DNA from: Planctellipticum variicoloris
Lineage (GTDB): Bacteria; Planctomycetota; Planctomycetia; Planctomycetales; Planctomycetaceae
Direction of reading: 5' to 3'
DNA length: 64,000 bases
NCBI RefSeq assembly: GCF_030622045.1
Contig: NZ_CP130886.1
Coordinates: forward strand, 7,014,001-7,078,000
The notes below the pieces were generated by a model, which saw only the letters and a program-made list of their open reading frames with translations, ran no database searches and was not told the origin of the DNA. Numbering within the stretch: position 1 is the stretch's first letter; every line of letters begins with the position of its first letter. The translations under genes were made by a program, and so were the position numbers. Positions 1 to 8,490 of the stretch are shown piece by piece.

Positions 1-67
1 CGGTGCGGACCCTGCTGCAGTCCGGCGGCATTCCCGTGTCCGCTCCCGTCGACAGAAAGTCCAATCT

Positions 68-544
68 ATGGCCGCCGAACCTCGGGCCGACGGCAATCGC
101 CGCGCGGTCGGCAAGCTGCTCCGCACCCTGCAATGGGCTTTTACCGGCGCCGCCGTCCTGTGGTGGGTCTGGGCGGCGCTCGTGCTGTGGGCGGCGTTCA
201 CCCGTTCCGGCAACAAGCTCGGGGCGTTTCTGGCGATCTACCTGCTCCTCACCGTCGGCGCGAGCGGCGTCGCCTTCGTGATGATGATGTGGGACAAATG
301 GCGCGCCATCCGCGTCAAACCGCGCGTTTCCGAATCGACCCTGCTGTTCTGCAGCCTGGCCGGCGGCTGGCCGGGAACGCAGCTCGCCCGCATGCTGTTC
401 CGACATAAGACACAGAAAGTCGGCTTCCGCGCCATCTACTGGCTCATCGTCTCGCTCCACCTGCTGCTGCTCGGCTACATCTGGTGGAGCGACTGGTTCC
501 GTCTGATGGCGCAAGCCCTGATCTACAAAGCCCCCGCCGCCTGA
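68..544 (+). CDS. DUF1294 family membrane protein
   Basis: A 158-residue protein whose centre and C-terminal half match the DUF1294 family: a hydrophobic segment (about residues 52-75), a short cytoplasmic stretch with the family's MMWDKWRA-type motif, then a conserved GGWPGTQLAR motif, the HKTQKVGFR motif and a last hydrophobic segment. A further hydrophobic segment lies at about residues 24-47, so it is probably an inner-membrane protein with three or four spans. The biochemical role of DUF1294 proteins is unknown. The ATG at 68 has no clear Shine-Dalgarno sequence, but no better in-frame start precedes the first hydrophobic segment. It is followed after about 100 bases by another small membrane protein on the same strand. 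Confidence 0.85.
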   Translation: MAAEPRADGNRRAVGKLLRTLQWAFTGAAVLWWVWAALVLWAAFTRSGNKLGAFLAIYLLLTVGASGVAFVMMMWDKWRAIRVKPRVSESTLLFCSLAGGWPGTQLARMLFRHKTQKVGFRAIYWLIVSLHLLLLGYIWWSDWFRLMAQALIYKAPAA

Positions 545-648
545 ATCCGCCGGACGAACCTCCGTCGCGTCTTTGGAGTCAATCTGCCATCCGGCATTTT
601 CGTCGCCGACCGAGCGATACTCGTCCCGATTCTCTGGAACGTTTTTCG

Positions 649-1050
649 ATGAACTTCGCACGCTGGACCTTCTCGATCGCCGGCTGGTACGGTCTGGCGG
701 TCATCCTGCCCCAGTACTTTCTGGAGCGCCGCATCGGACTGGACTATCCGCCGGCGATCACCCATCCGGAGCACTTTTACGGCTTCATCGGTGTTGCGCT
801 GGCCTGGCAGGTGGCGTTTCTGATCATGTCCCGCGACCCGGTCCGCTATCGGCCGCTGATGCTCGCGGGAGTCCTCGAAAAGGCCTCCTTCGGCATCGCC
901 GCTCTGGTCCTCTACTTCCAGAACCGCCTGGCCGTCGCGCTGGTCCCGTTCGCCCTCCTCGATCTGGTGCTGGGCGTGCTGTTCCTGGAGGCGTACCGTC
1001 GGACGGGAAATGCCTCCACCCTCAAGAACGCGTCGGGTGGCACGCTCTGA
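649..1050 (+). CDS. Small polytopic membrane protein of unknown function
   Basis: A 133-residue protein with about four hydrophobic segments and short loops, resembling uncharacterised small membrane proteins common in Planctomycetes; no catalytic motif is visible. The start is taken at the ATG at 649 because translation upstream of it is Arg/Pro-rich and looks non-coding, whereas hydrophobic sequence begins right after this Met. The last codons (about GGTL and the TGA) lie inside a palindromic dispersed repeat beginning at 1035, so the native C-terminus may have been altered by the repeat. Function is unknown. Confidence 0.7.
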   Translation: MNFARWTFSIAGWYGLAVILPQYFLERRIGLDYPPAITHPEHFYGFIGVALAWQVAFLIMSRDPVRYRPLMLAGVLEKASFGIAALVLYFQNRLAVALVPFALLDLVLGVLFLEAYRRTGNASTLKNASGGTL

Positions 1051-1114
1051 GTCTTCGAAGGGCGTGTCTTCGAGAGAGACCACGCCCATCGCAAAGCCTC
1101 TGGGCGTGCCACCC
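1035..1114. repeat. Palindromic dispersed repeat, family A, copy 1
   Basis: An 80 bp element with near-perfect 13 bp inverted ends: GGGTGGCACGCTC at 1035-1047 and GGGCGTGCCACCC at 1102-1114. The interior contains TCTTCGAAGGGCGTG and CCACGCCCATCGCAAAGCC, which recur at 57234-57325. It lies between two convergent genes, overlaps the end of the upstream one, and could fold as a bidirectional terminator. Confidence 0.85.
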
Positions 1115-1139
1115 AAATATGACATACTGAAGCAGCGAC

Positions 1140-2084
1140 TCAGCGCGCCGTCGCCGCCAGAGCGAGCGCGCCGTGAACCACCACGCTCTCGCCCAGCCCC
1201 GCCGGCACAACGTCAAACGCTCCCCGCAGCGGGGGAAACAGGTAGCGGTTCACGGCAGCGCGCAAAGGCTCGAAGAAGAGCTCTTCGCCAGCCAGTGACA
1301 CCCCGCCTCCTACGACGACCACGTCCGGTGCAATCAGCGTCCCGACTTGCGCAATCGCCCAGCCGAGCACTTCGACAGCGTTGCCGTAGACCTCGCGGGC
1401 GGCGGCATTCCCCGCCATCGCCGCGGTGGCCACCAGCCGCGACGAAAGTTGATCGATCTCCCGCTGCGATCGATTCAGCAGATCTTCGGCGTCCCGTTCG
1501 TCGGCATGCTCCGCCACCCAGCGCCGGGCGGCCTGTTCGATTCCTGGCCCCGCCGCCCGCGACTCGACCGTGGCGTGGGGATCGCGGCAATCCAGACCCG
1601 GCCGCAGGTGCCCGATCTCCGCCGCCGCGGGGCGGTCCGTTCCGTGAATTTTCCGGTCGATCACCAGCCCCCCGCCGATCCCAGTGCCGACGGTGACGTA
1701 GAACACCGTCCGCAGACCGCGACCGGCGCCGAAACATGCCTCCGCCAGGCAGGCCGAGTCGCAGTCGTTCCCCAGGCAGGCGGGCCGTTGCAGTTCGGTC
1801 CGGCACCACTCCGCCAGTGGGAATCCGTCCCAGCCGTTCACCTGGTGGCTGGTCTGCACGATGCCCCGATCGCCGAAGACCGGTCCGCCAAAGCCGAAGC
1901 CGACGCGTTCGATGTCGTAGGCGGCGATCAGCTCCCGCCCGGTTTCGCGGATCTGGCCCAGAATGCCCTGCGCTCCGCGCGAGCGATCGATGTCGCGCCG
2001 CTCGAAGGCGACGAATTCTGCTCCGTCGCCGTGCCCCACCCCCAGTTGCAGTTTCGTTCCGCCGATTTCGATGCCCAGGTACAT
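1140..2084 (-). CDS. ROK family sugar kinase (glucokinase-like)
   Basis: A 314-residue ROK-family protein, predicted to phosphorylate a hexose such as glucose or N-acetylated sugar using ATP in the cytoplasm. Visible motifs are the N-terminal phosphate loop GIEIGGTK (residues 4-11), the catalytic aspartate in GND (D107), the adenosine-region motif VGTGIGGG (132-139) and the EIGHLRPG segment near 156. The usual ROK zinc-binding CxCGxxGC stretch after EIGH is replaced by a segment with a single Cys, which is unusual for the family as a whole. The start is placed at the Met just before LGIEIGG, because the preceding in-frame sequence is Arg-rich and not family-like. There is no helix-turn-helix, so it is a kinase rather than a NagC-type repressor. 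The substrate cannot be read from sequence. Confidence 0.88.
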   Translation of the reverse strand: MYLGIEIGGTKLQLGVGHGDGAEFVAFERRDIDRSRGAQGILGQIRETGRELIAAYDIERVGFGFGGPVFGDRGIVQTSHQVNGWDGFPLAEWCRTELQRPACLGNDCDSACLAEACFGAGRGLRTVFYVTVGTGIGGGLVIDRKIHGTDRPAAAEIGHLRPGLDCRDPHATVESRAAGPGIEQAARRWVAEHADERDAEDLLNRSQREIDQLSSRLVATAAMAGNAAAREVYGNAVEVLGWAIAQVGTLIAPDVVVVGGGVSLAGEELFFEPLRAAVNRYLFPPLRGAFDVVPAGLGESVVVHGALALAATAR

Positions 2085-2164
2085 GTCGCGCCGTGATTCC
2101 CGGTCTTGTGACTTGGTCCGCTTCCGCCGTCGCTCAGCCTGATGACCGGCCCTCACGAAAGCAA

Positions 2165-2197
2165 GGCAGCCCGGAACAGTGGAGGTTCCGGGCTGCC
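2165..2197 (-). terminator. Strong hairpin, probable terminator of the HEAT lipoprotein gene
   Basis: A perfect 13 bp stem (GGCAGCCCGGAAC at 2165-2177, GTTCCGGGCTGCC at 2185-2197) with a 7-base loop, located 30 bases past the stop of the minus-strand HEAT gene. On the minus strand it is followed by a moderately T-rich stretch. Confidence 0.8.
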
Positions 2198-2226
2198 TGA
2201 CGAGGTCACGGCCTGACGAGCAAAAA

Positions 2227-3903
2227 TCAGCCGCGATGAATCTGACGGAGCGACTGCTCCGCGGTCGTGCGGACTTCCGCGTTTGGATCCTGAGTCAGCT
2301 TCCGCAGGTCGTTCTCGGCCGGCAGGGCCAGCGGTCCCAGTTCCCCCAGGGCATAGATCGCCCCGACCCGCACTTTTTCCTCCGGATCCCGCAGAGCCAG
2401 CCGCAGAGCATTCACCGTTTCCTGCGACTGCGGAGCCAGCTCCGCCAGCGAATAGGCCGTCAGCCAGCGGACATTGGCATCCTGGTCCTCCAAGCAGCCC
2501 AGCAGCGTCTTCAGAGCGGGCTGCGACCACTCTCCATACCGGATCAGCACTTCGGCAACATGCAGCCGAACATAAGCGTTCGGATCTTTCAGCGCCTCGG
2601 AGAGCGCCGGCACCGCGTCGGCCGCCTGCGGACCCATCCCCGCCAGGACCGCCGCCGCATACGACCGGACCGCCGAATCTTCGTGCTTGAGGGATTCGAC
2701 CAGCGTCTTGATCGACTGCGGCGTGCTCCCTTCGATGCGAGTCAGGGCCAGTGCGGCGTTCACCCGCACCAGGCCGTCCGCATGCTGCAGGAGCTGCCGC
2801 AGGGCCGGAGCCGCCGCCAGCGACTGCGAGCCGAGTCGTCCCAGTTCGTTGGTCGCCTTTTTGACCTGTTCGACGTCGCGCGTCTCCAGGTTCTTGACGA
2901 GCTCCTGGATCTGTCCCGTCGCCTGCGGACACAGGGCCAGCAATGACGCGACCTGCTGGCCGCGGTCGGCCCACGTCCGCAACTTCGCCGAAGCCTCCGA
3001 CGCGATCTGCGCCTGCCTCGCGGCGGCAGGAGTGATGATCGGCTTGGTCGTCGAGGGGGCATTGGGCAGCGTCGCCGTTCCTTTGACCGCGACGATCGCC
3101 TTATCGGCCGTTTTGACGAACTCCGACTTTGCCGGCGTCCCGCCGACCGGCTCGTCCGGAATCAGGCGCACGTCCGCCGCTTTCGCAGCGATCACCCGCT
3201 CCTCAACAGCCGCCAGTTTGCGATCCAGCGCCCCGAGGGACCTTTCGGCTTCGCCCAGCAGATCCTGGCCCTCCTTGGCCATGCTGTGAGAAACCTCCTG
3301 GATCTCGTTCTTCTTCAGATCCTTGATCGCCTTCTCGACGGCCTGCTGTCCGGCGGCCTCGGCAAACGACCAGTCGTCTTCGAGGAAAGCTTTCTCCTTG
3401 GCGGCGGCAACCTCAGTCTTCGTCGGCTGGGCAGCGTTCCCCCCGGCAGCCTTCTCCACTCCCGACCTCGACCAGCTCTCGCCCTTCGGAGAGTCGACCA
3501 GGAACGGATCCTCGTCCCAGCTCGTCCCCGTCTTCGTCGGAGCCGCGGCGACCTTGGCTTCAACCTTCGGGGCGGTCTTCGACGCCGCCCTGGAAGGATC
3601 CTTGGGAGTCACCTTCGCAACTGCGTCTTTCCCCGACGACGCGGTTTTCGCCGCAGGCTTGCCCGCCGCGGCTTCTTTCAAAGCCTTGTCGGCGGCGGCG
3701 ATCTTCGCGTCAGTCGCCGCTTTCTTCCCTGACGACGCTCCCGACTTCGAGGACTTCGCCTCCTTGTCGGTCGCAGCAACCTTCGTGTCGACGTCCTTGC
3801 CGGACCATTTGGCGACGGTCTGCGATAACCGCGAACAACCCGTCAATTGACAGGCCAGCGCGGTGACAAGCAGGACCTTCCAGGGAGCACACCATTGTTT
3901 CAT
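2227..3903 (-). CDS. HEAT-repeat lipoprotein
   Basis: A 558-residue protein starting with a lipoprotein signal peptide that ends in the lipobox LTGC, so it should be anchored to a membrane facing the periplasm. The N-terminal half is a Lys/Ala/Ser-rich, low-complexity linker. The C-terminal part (about residues 330-555) contains at least five HEAT-like helical repeats with the pattern 'DPNAYVRLHVAEVLIRYG', 'DQDANVRWLTAYSLAELA', 'DPEEKVRVGAIYALGELG'. HEAT repeats are protein-binding scaffolds, so this is likely an envelope adaptor rather than an enzyme. The start chosen (ATG at 3901-3903) gives the canonical signal peptide; the in-frame extension upstream is acidic and Lys-rich. A strong hairpin follows the stop. 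Confidence 0.85.
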   Translation of the reverse strand: MKQWCAPWKVLLVTALACQLTGCSRLSQTVAKWSGKDVDTKVAATDKEAKSSKSGASSGKKAATDAKIAAADKALKEAAAGKPAAKTASSGKDAVAKVTPKDPSRAASKTAPKVEAKVAAAPTKTGTSWDEDPFLVDSPKGESWSRSGVEKAAGGNAAQPTKTEVAAAKEKAFLEDDWSFAEAAGQQAVEKAIKDLKKNEIQEVSHSMAKEGQDLLGEAERSLGALDRKLAAVEERVIAAKAADVRLIPDEPVGGTPAKSEFVKTADKAIVAVKGTATLPNAPSTTKPIITPAAARQAQIASEASAKLRTWADRGQQVASLLALCPQATGQIQELVKNLETRDVEQVKKATNELGRLGSQSLAAAPALRQLLQHADGLVRVNAALALTRIEGSTPQSIKTLVESLKHEDSAVRSYAAAVLAGMGPQAADAVPALSEALKDPNAYVRLHVAEVLIRYGEWSQPALKTLLGCLEDQDANVRWLTAYSLAELAPQSQETVNALRLALRDPEEKVRVGAIYALGELGPLALPAENDLRKLTQDPNAEVRTTAEQSLRQIHRG

Positions 3904-4237
3904 GGTTGCGGCCTTCTTTGCTTCAGCAGAGGACCCCTCGTCCACACCCGCGGGGTCTCGTCCTTGATCTGTTCTGATTTTCCGGTCGAGTGGCGCCGAC
4001 CGTGCCGGGCCTGACGGCCATACCGGCGATGCCTGTTACATCGGTCCAGCCGCCGGAAAGACATCACCATCGGACGAACCGGCACAGGAAGTCTGCGCGG
4101 CAGGTCGATCAGCCGCCGCAGAATCGTCAGGCCGCACAGAGCTTGCCCAGCCCGCAAGGTTTAACCGCGTTTCCACTCAAGCTCGTGGAGAAACAGCGTC
4201 CGCAGGCGTGACGTCCGACGCTGTCGAACTCGAACCT
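3904..4237. other. Intergenic stretch, no gene seen
   Basis: About 330 bases between the start of the HEAT lipoprotein and the end of a small membrane-protein gene, both on the minus strand. It probably holds the lipoprotein promoter. I see no convincing ORF, RNA gene or strong palindrome. Confidence 0.5.
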
Positions 4238-4597
4238 CTACCGCCTCGGTCGGGTCTTCGCACGCGGCCTGAGCATCAGAATGGCCGCCGTCGCCACAAT
4301 CGCGAGGGGCAAAATCAGCTTCAGCGGAATCCGGAGACGGGCCACCAGCACCAGCGCCAGCAGACCCCCTAGCAGATTCCAGATCGAGACGTTCGCCCAG
4401 GCGGGATCGTTTTCGCGACTCGGCAACGCAATCCAGATCGCCGACAGCAGCACCCCCACGCGCATAAATGCGCCCTGCCACAAGTCGGCCTGCCCTCCCA
4501 GCCGGGCGATCGCCAGTCCGATCGCTGTCGCCAGGCACGTCAGCGCCAGCACGCCCAGCAGCCCCCGATTGACCGGCACCGTCGCAGGAGCTGCCAT
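4238..4597 (-). CDS. Small membrane protein of unknown function
   Basis: A 119-residue protein with three or four hydrophobic segments and an Arg/Lys-rich C-terminal tail. It contains a NDPAWANVSIWN-like loop between hydrophobic segments. It sits 43 bases downstream of the ObgE gene on the same strand and is probably co-transcribed with it. I recognise no family with known function. Its hydrophobicity profile and the tight spacing support it being real. Confidence 0.7.
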   Translation of the reverse strand: MAAPATVPVNRGLLGVLALTCLATAIGLAIARLGGQADLWQGAFMRVGVLLSAIWIALPSRENDPAWANVSIWNLLGGLLALVLVARLRIPLKLILPLAIVATAAILMLRPRAKTRPRR

Positions 4598-4640
4598 AGA
4601 TCCCTGTCCCGACTGCTGACGAGTTGCCGGGCCGTCCGAC

Positions 4641-5663
4641 TTACGCCGGGCCGGCCGCTTCCCGCTCGTGCTCGTTGACCTCTTCCACCAGCTTCATCGC
4701 AGCCTGCAACAGTTGCGGCAAGCCTTTGCCTGTGACCGCCGAAATTCTCATGACCGGCCGGCCGATCGTCTCTTCCAGCAGCTCGGCGACGGCTTCGGCG
4801 TCCAGCAGCTCGCACTTGGTGACGACCACCAGCTCGGGGCGCTCCGCAAGCTGTTCGTCGTACAGCCGCAGTTCTTCGCGGATCTTGAGGTAGTTCTCGA
4901 TCGGGTCGGTCTGGTCGTCCGGCTGCGGTTCGACCAGGTGCACCAGCACCTTCGTCCGCTCAACGTGCCGCAGGAACTCGTGTCCCAGACCCACGCCTGC
5001 ATGCGCCCCTTCGATCAAACCGGGAATGTCCGCCAGCACGAACTGCCGGTCGTGGCCGACCCGCACGAGACCCAGGTTCGGAAATTTGGTCGTGAACGGA
5101 TAATTCGCGATCTGCGGAGTCGCCCGCGACAACCGGCTGAGCAGCGTCGACTTCCCGGCGTTCGGCTTGCCGATCAGCCCCACGTCCGCGATCACTTTCA
5201 ATTCCAGGAATACTTCGCGCAGTTCGCCCGGCTCGCCCGGTGTAAACTCACGCGGGGCGCGATTCGTCGAGCTTGTGAACCGGGTGTTCCCGCTTCCGCC
5301 GCTCCCGCCATGAGCGACGATCACCTGCTCGCCATGTTCGACCAGATCCTTCAGCACGTGGCCGCGCTTCGCGTCCCGCAGAATGGTCCCCGTCGGCACC
5401 CGAATCACGATGTCATCCGCATTGCGGCCCGATTTCATCGAGCCCTGTCCCGGAAACCCGTTCTGTGCGTTCCAGTTACGGATTCCGACGAGGTGCACCA
5501 GGCTGCCGACATTCTCGTCGGCCTCAATGATCACATGTCCCCCTCGCCCGCCGTCTCCGCCGTCCGGACCGCCGCGCGGAACGTGAGATTCCCGGCGAAA
5601 GCTGCTGCAGCCGTCCCCCCCGTCACCGGCCTTGCACACAATTTCAATCTGATCGACGAACAT
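4641..5663 (-). CDS. obgE: GTPase ObgE/CgtA
   Basis: A 340-residue Obg-family GTPase, involved in 50S ribosome maturation and stress or growth control. The N-terminal Obg fold is glycine-rich (residues 1-158, including GDGGDG and RGGPDGGDGGRGG). The G domain follows, with the P-loop GKPNAGKS (165-172), switch II DIPG (212-215) and the TKCE specificity motif. The C-terminal OCT domain found in some Obg proteins is absent, as in many short Obg proteins. The start is the ATG preceding FVDQIEI, the family's conserved N-terminus; the upstream in-frame extension is not family-like. The downstream neighbour is a small membrane protein. Confidence 0.97.
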   Translation of the reverse strand: MFVDQIEIVCKAGDGGDGCSSFRRESHVPRGGPDGGDGGRGGHVIIEADENVGSLVHLVGIRNWNAQNGFPGQGSMKSGRNADDIVIRVPTGTILRDAKRGHVLKDLVEHGEQVIVAHGGSGGSGNTRFTSSTNRAPREFTPGEPGELREVFLELKVIADVGLIGKPNAGKSTLLSRLSRATPQIANYPFTTKFPNLGLVRVGHDRQFVLADIPGLIEGAHAGVGLGHEFLRHVERTKVLVHLVEPQPDDQTDPIENYLKIREELRLYDEQLAERPELVVVTKCELLDAEAVAELLEETIGRPVMRISAVTGKGLPQLLQAAMKLVEEVNEHEREAAGPA

Positions 5664-5872
5664 GATACGGCGAATTTCCTCGGGAACCGCGGCCTGTCGC
5701 GCGTTGCCGCGAGGCCAAACCTCCATTGTGACAGGCCTGGCAGTCGATGAGAAGCGACTCGCCATCGAGTTCCCCGCCTCCCACCTTCCATTCGGGTGCC
5801 CGCTGCAGCACGATTCTGGTAAGCTCGCAGCTCCTCTCCGGCCCCTCGCAGCAACTTGAAGGACCCCCTTCG

Positions 5873-6826
5873 ATGTCCGTCGTGACTATTCGCGATCTGC
5901 ACACCGGATCGACCGCCCGGATCGCCCCCGCACTCGGCTTCAACTGCTTCGAATTTCGAGTCGCTCATGCCGGTGCATTCATCGATGTCCTTGACGCGGT
6001 TCCCGGTTTCGCGGACGGCGGCCAGCGAGCCAGCGGCAGCGGAATTCCAATCCTGTTTCCGTTTCCCAACCGCATCCGTCAGGGGCGTTTCACCTGGGCC
6101 GGTCAGGCATACGTCATCCCCGGCAGCGACAAATGGGGAAACGCAATCCACGGCTTCTGCCTCGACCGCCCCTGGCGCGTGATCGATGTCGGTCCCGACT
6201 TCGTCACCGGACAGTTCCAACTCAGCGTCGACGCCCCCGACCGACTGTCATTCTGGCCCGCCGATTTTGTCCTGGAAGTCACTTACGAGCTGATCCACAA
6301 TCGCCTGCGCGCCAACTTCCGGATCGCAAATCCTTCCGCCATCGATCTCCCCTGGGGACTGGGAACGCATCCTTACTTCAAGCTCCCCCTCGGGGCCGGC
6401 AGTCGAGTGCAGGACTGCACAATCGACGCCCCGGTCAGCCACTGCTGGGAACTGATTGACTGTCTGCCGACGGGTAAGATCGTTCCCGCTCCGGAGGAAA
6501 AAGACCTGCGCGAAGGTGTCTATCCAGCGCTTCTGCAGCTCGACGATGTCTACACCGGCGTGGGCTGCGCCGGCCCGCAATTCGAATGCACCATCATCGA
6601 CGAGCCGGCCGGCCTGCAGATCACGCAAACCTGTCCTCCCATTTTCCGGGAACTGGTCGCATTCACGCCTCCCGATCGGAACGCCGTCTGCCTCGAACCC
6701 TACACCTGCCCGACCGACGCGATCAACCTTGCGGCCCAGGGACTTGAGACCGGCTGGCGGACACTCTCTCCAGGAAGCGAATTCCACACCTGGATCGACC
6801 TCACGGCCGGGCCGATTCTCGTCTGA
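5873..6826 (+). CDS. Aldose 1-epimerase family protein
   Basis: A 317-residue galactose-mutarotase-fold protein, predicted to interconvert anomers of an aldose or hexose phosphate in the cytoplasm; no signal peptide is visible. Family features are the FPFPNRI motif after the first strands, the NAIHGF motif containing a conserved His (about residue 96), GLGTHPYFKLP with the second conserved His, and a late LEPYT motif with the conserved Glu. The start is the ATG at 5873, preceded by AAGGA and followed by the typical beta-strand entry; the in-frame upstream sequence is Pro/Ser-rich and unlike the family. A single-CBS reading frame begins directly after its stop codon. Confidence 0.9.
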   Translation: MSVVTIRDLHTGSTARIAPALGFNCFEFRVAHAGAFIDVLDAVPGFADGGQRASGSGIPILFPFPNRIRQGRFTWAGQAYVIPGSDKWGNAIHGFCLDRPWRVIDVGPDFVTGQFQLSVDAPDRLSFWPADFVLEVTYELIHNRLRANFRIANPSAIDLPWGLGTHPYFKLPLGAGSRVQDCTIDAPVSHCWELIDCLPTGKIVPAPEEKDLREGVYPALLQLDDVYTGVGCAGPQFECTIIDEPAGLQITQTCPPIFRELVAFTPPDRNAVCLEPYTCPTDAINLAAQGLETGWRTLSPGSEFHTWIDLTAGPILV

Positions 6827-7054
6827 GTGGAAGTTGATGTCATGTCGACCCAGCTCCTGACGGTGACCCCCGACGACGACCTCGACACGGCCATGTGGAA
6901 ATTCACCCAACGGAATCTCGACGAAATTCCCGTCGTCGAACCCGCGAATCCGCGCCGACTTAAAGGTATGCTCCGCCGCAAAGAGGTGATTTCGATCTAC
7001 AACCGCCGCGTCCTCGAGCAGCGACTGGCGGTGCAGGCGGAAGAACAAGCCTGA
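6827..7054 (+). pseudogene. Single CBS-domain fragment resembling a ClC-channel C-terminus
   Basis: A 75-codon frame that starts with GTG immediately after the epimerase stop codon and encodes one CBS motif (VMSTQLLTV ... DEIPVVEPANPRRLKGML ... VISIYNRR). The first Met is at 6842. CBS motifs normally work as pairs, and this one has the layout of the last CBS motif in CBS-bearing ClC channels; compare the ClC gene at 16550. With no partner domain and no good ribosome-binding site it is most likely a 3' remnant of a ClC-type gene. A small expressed CBS protein, translationally coupled to the epimerase, is the alternative. Confidence 0.55.
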
Positions 7055-7232
7055 CCAAGGCGTCCCGACCGTCCTCCGCCCCCGTTTTCGCCGTCCGGAC
7101 CGGTCATCCGCAGAAGGCAGGGGGCTTCGGCAATTTGCGGTCGGGAATTGCGATTGTCGGGCACCCGCCCGCCAGACTATCCTGCCGCGCGCCCTCGCCT
7201 TTCACTCGCTGCTCAAGGTTCGAGGAACAAGG

Positions 7233-8063
7233 ATGTTCCGCCGATTGCTGCTGCTCGCGCTCAGTCTTTCCGCCCTGTCGGCGGTCGGCTGCTTCGCGCG
7301 CAATCGGACCACGGACTTCCTGCAGGCGCAACTCCGCGTGCAGGAACAGAGTCTGTCCGATCTGCAGACGCAGCTCGACAGGACAGTCTCCGAACTCCAG
7401 TTAGCCCGCCGGGAAGTCGACGGGCTCCGGACACAACTCGCCGAATCGGGCCAGTCGCAATTGCCCGCCGAACAGGCTGCCGTCCTGCTCCGCGTCTCAG
7501 ACGTGAAGATCAACAGCATGCTCACGAGCGGTCTGAACGAAGATGGGCAGCCCGGCGACGACCGGATCGTCGTCCACTTCGCCCCCTACGATGATGACGG
7601 CGAAGTGGTCAAACTCCCGGGACGCATCCGCATCACCGCCCAGGATCCCGCGCTCAGCGAGGACGAACGCACCGTCGGTACCTGGTCCTTTACGGCCGAA
7701 GAATGCCGCAAGCACTGGGTCCGCGGATTTCTCGGGTCCGGCTATCAGTTCGCCCTCGAACTGTCCAAACCACCCGTCCACACCGACCTGGTCGTGCAAC
7801 TGACCCTCGACACCCCCGACGGACGATCCTTTAACGCCACTCACATCGTTCGAGTCCGTCCCACGGAACTGTCGCCAATTGCAGACCGCGTCCCCCGTCC
7901 CGATCCGGACGAATCGCAGGGAGTCACGCGCGTCGGGGCCGCGACGCCTCAACCCGCCGCGCCAACGACAACCCGCAAACCCGCTAGCCCGCCGCCGCTT
8001 GAGACCGCCCCGCTCCAGGACTCGACCAATTGGACCGAGTCCGAAATCCCCTTCCGGCGATAA
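7233..8063 (+). CDS. Coiled-coil lipoprotein of unknown function
   Basis: A 276-residue protein with a short lipoprotein signal peptide ending in SAVGC (Cys at about residue 20). It is followed by a heptad-like coiled coil (about residues 30-75, 'LQAQLRVQEQSLSDLQ...'), a globular beta-rich region (about 85-215), and a Pro/Thr-rich C-terminal tail. The arrangement suggests an envelope-anchored protein. I do not recognise a family with known function; similar proteins appear in Planctomycetes. The start ATG at 7233 is preceded by GAGGAACAAGG and gives a clean signal peptide. Confidence 0.75.
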   Translation: MFRRLLLLALSLSALSAVGCFARNRTTDFLQAQLRVQEQSLSDLQTQLDRTVSELQLARREVDGLRTQLAESGQSQLPAEQAAVLLRVSDVKINSMLTSGLNEDGQPGDDRIVVHFAPYDDDGEVVKLPGRIRITAQDPALSEDERTVGTWSFTAEECRKHWVRGFLGSGYQFALELSKPPVHTDLVVQLTLDTPDGRSFNATHIVRVRPTELSPIADRVPRPDPDESQGVTRVGAATPQPAAPTTTRKPASPPPLETAPLQDSTNWTESEIPFRR

Positions 8064-8490
8064 TCACCGCCTGACTCGGTCTCCGTCGAATCGTTCCCGT
8101 CAACGTCAGACGCTGAAGTCCGTCCGGCCGAAGTAGTCACGCGAACGAGATTTCGGCTGCTGTCCGGGACCCGTTTGGCTGGGGACTCGGAATGCCAGAC
8201 CGGCGCAACGACCGACCCTGCATATCGCAGGTTCGTACGCAACCTGACCGATGGTGTGGCAAACGACACGCACAACCGTACCTCTCCCCGCCGGTCGATC
8301 TGGCAGGATCGTCAAAGAAGCACGGCAGCTCGCGATCTGACGATGTCGCCGATTGGTCAATCGCCGTCACGACTTCGATCCGCAATCTATCCTCGCAGGA
8401 AGCGTTGCAGTTCCGTGCGAAGCACGGATGCCGCATCCCAGAAACGACATCGTAACGCTCACTATGTTGCTTCTTTCGGAGGATTTGCCT
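8064..8490. other. Intergenic stretch upstream of the diguanylate cyclase
   Basis: About 430 bases with no credible gene. It should contain the promoter of the globin-coupled GGDEF gene. Frames running through it are short and compositionally unlike coding sequence. No strong palindrome was seen. Confidence 0.45.

Noticed and set aside
7847-7858. A GTTCGAGTCC sequence resembling a tRNA T-loop
   Set aside because: No paired acceptor, D or anticodon stem around it and it lies inside the coiled-coil lipoprotein gene.
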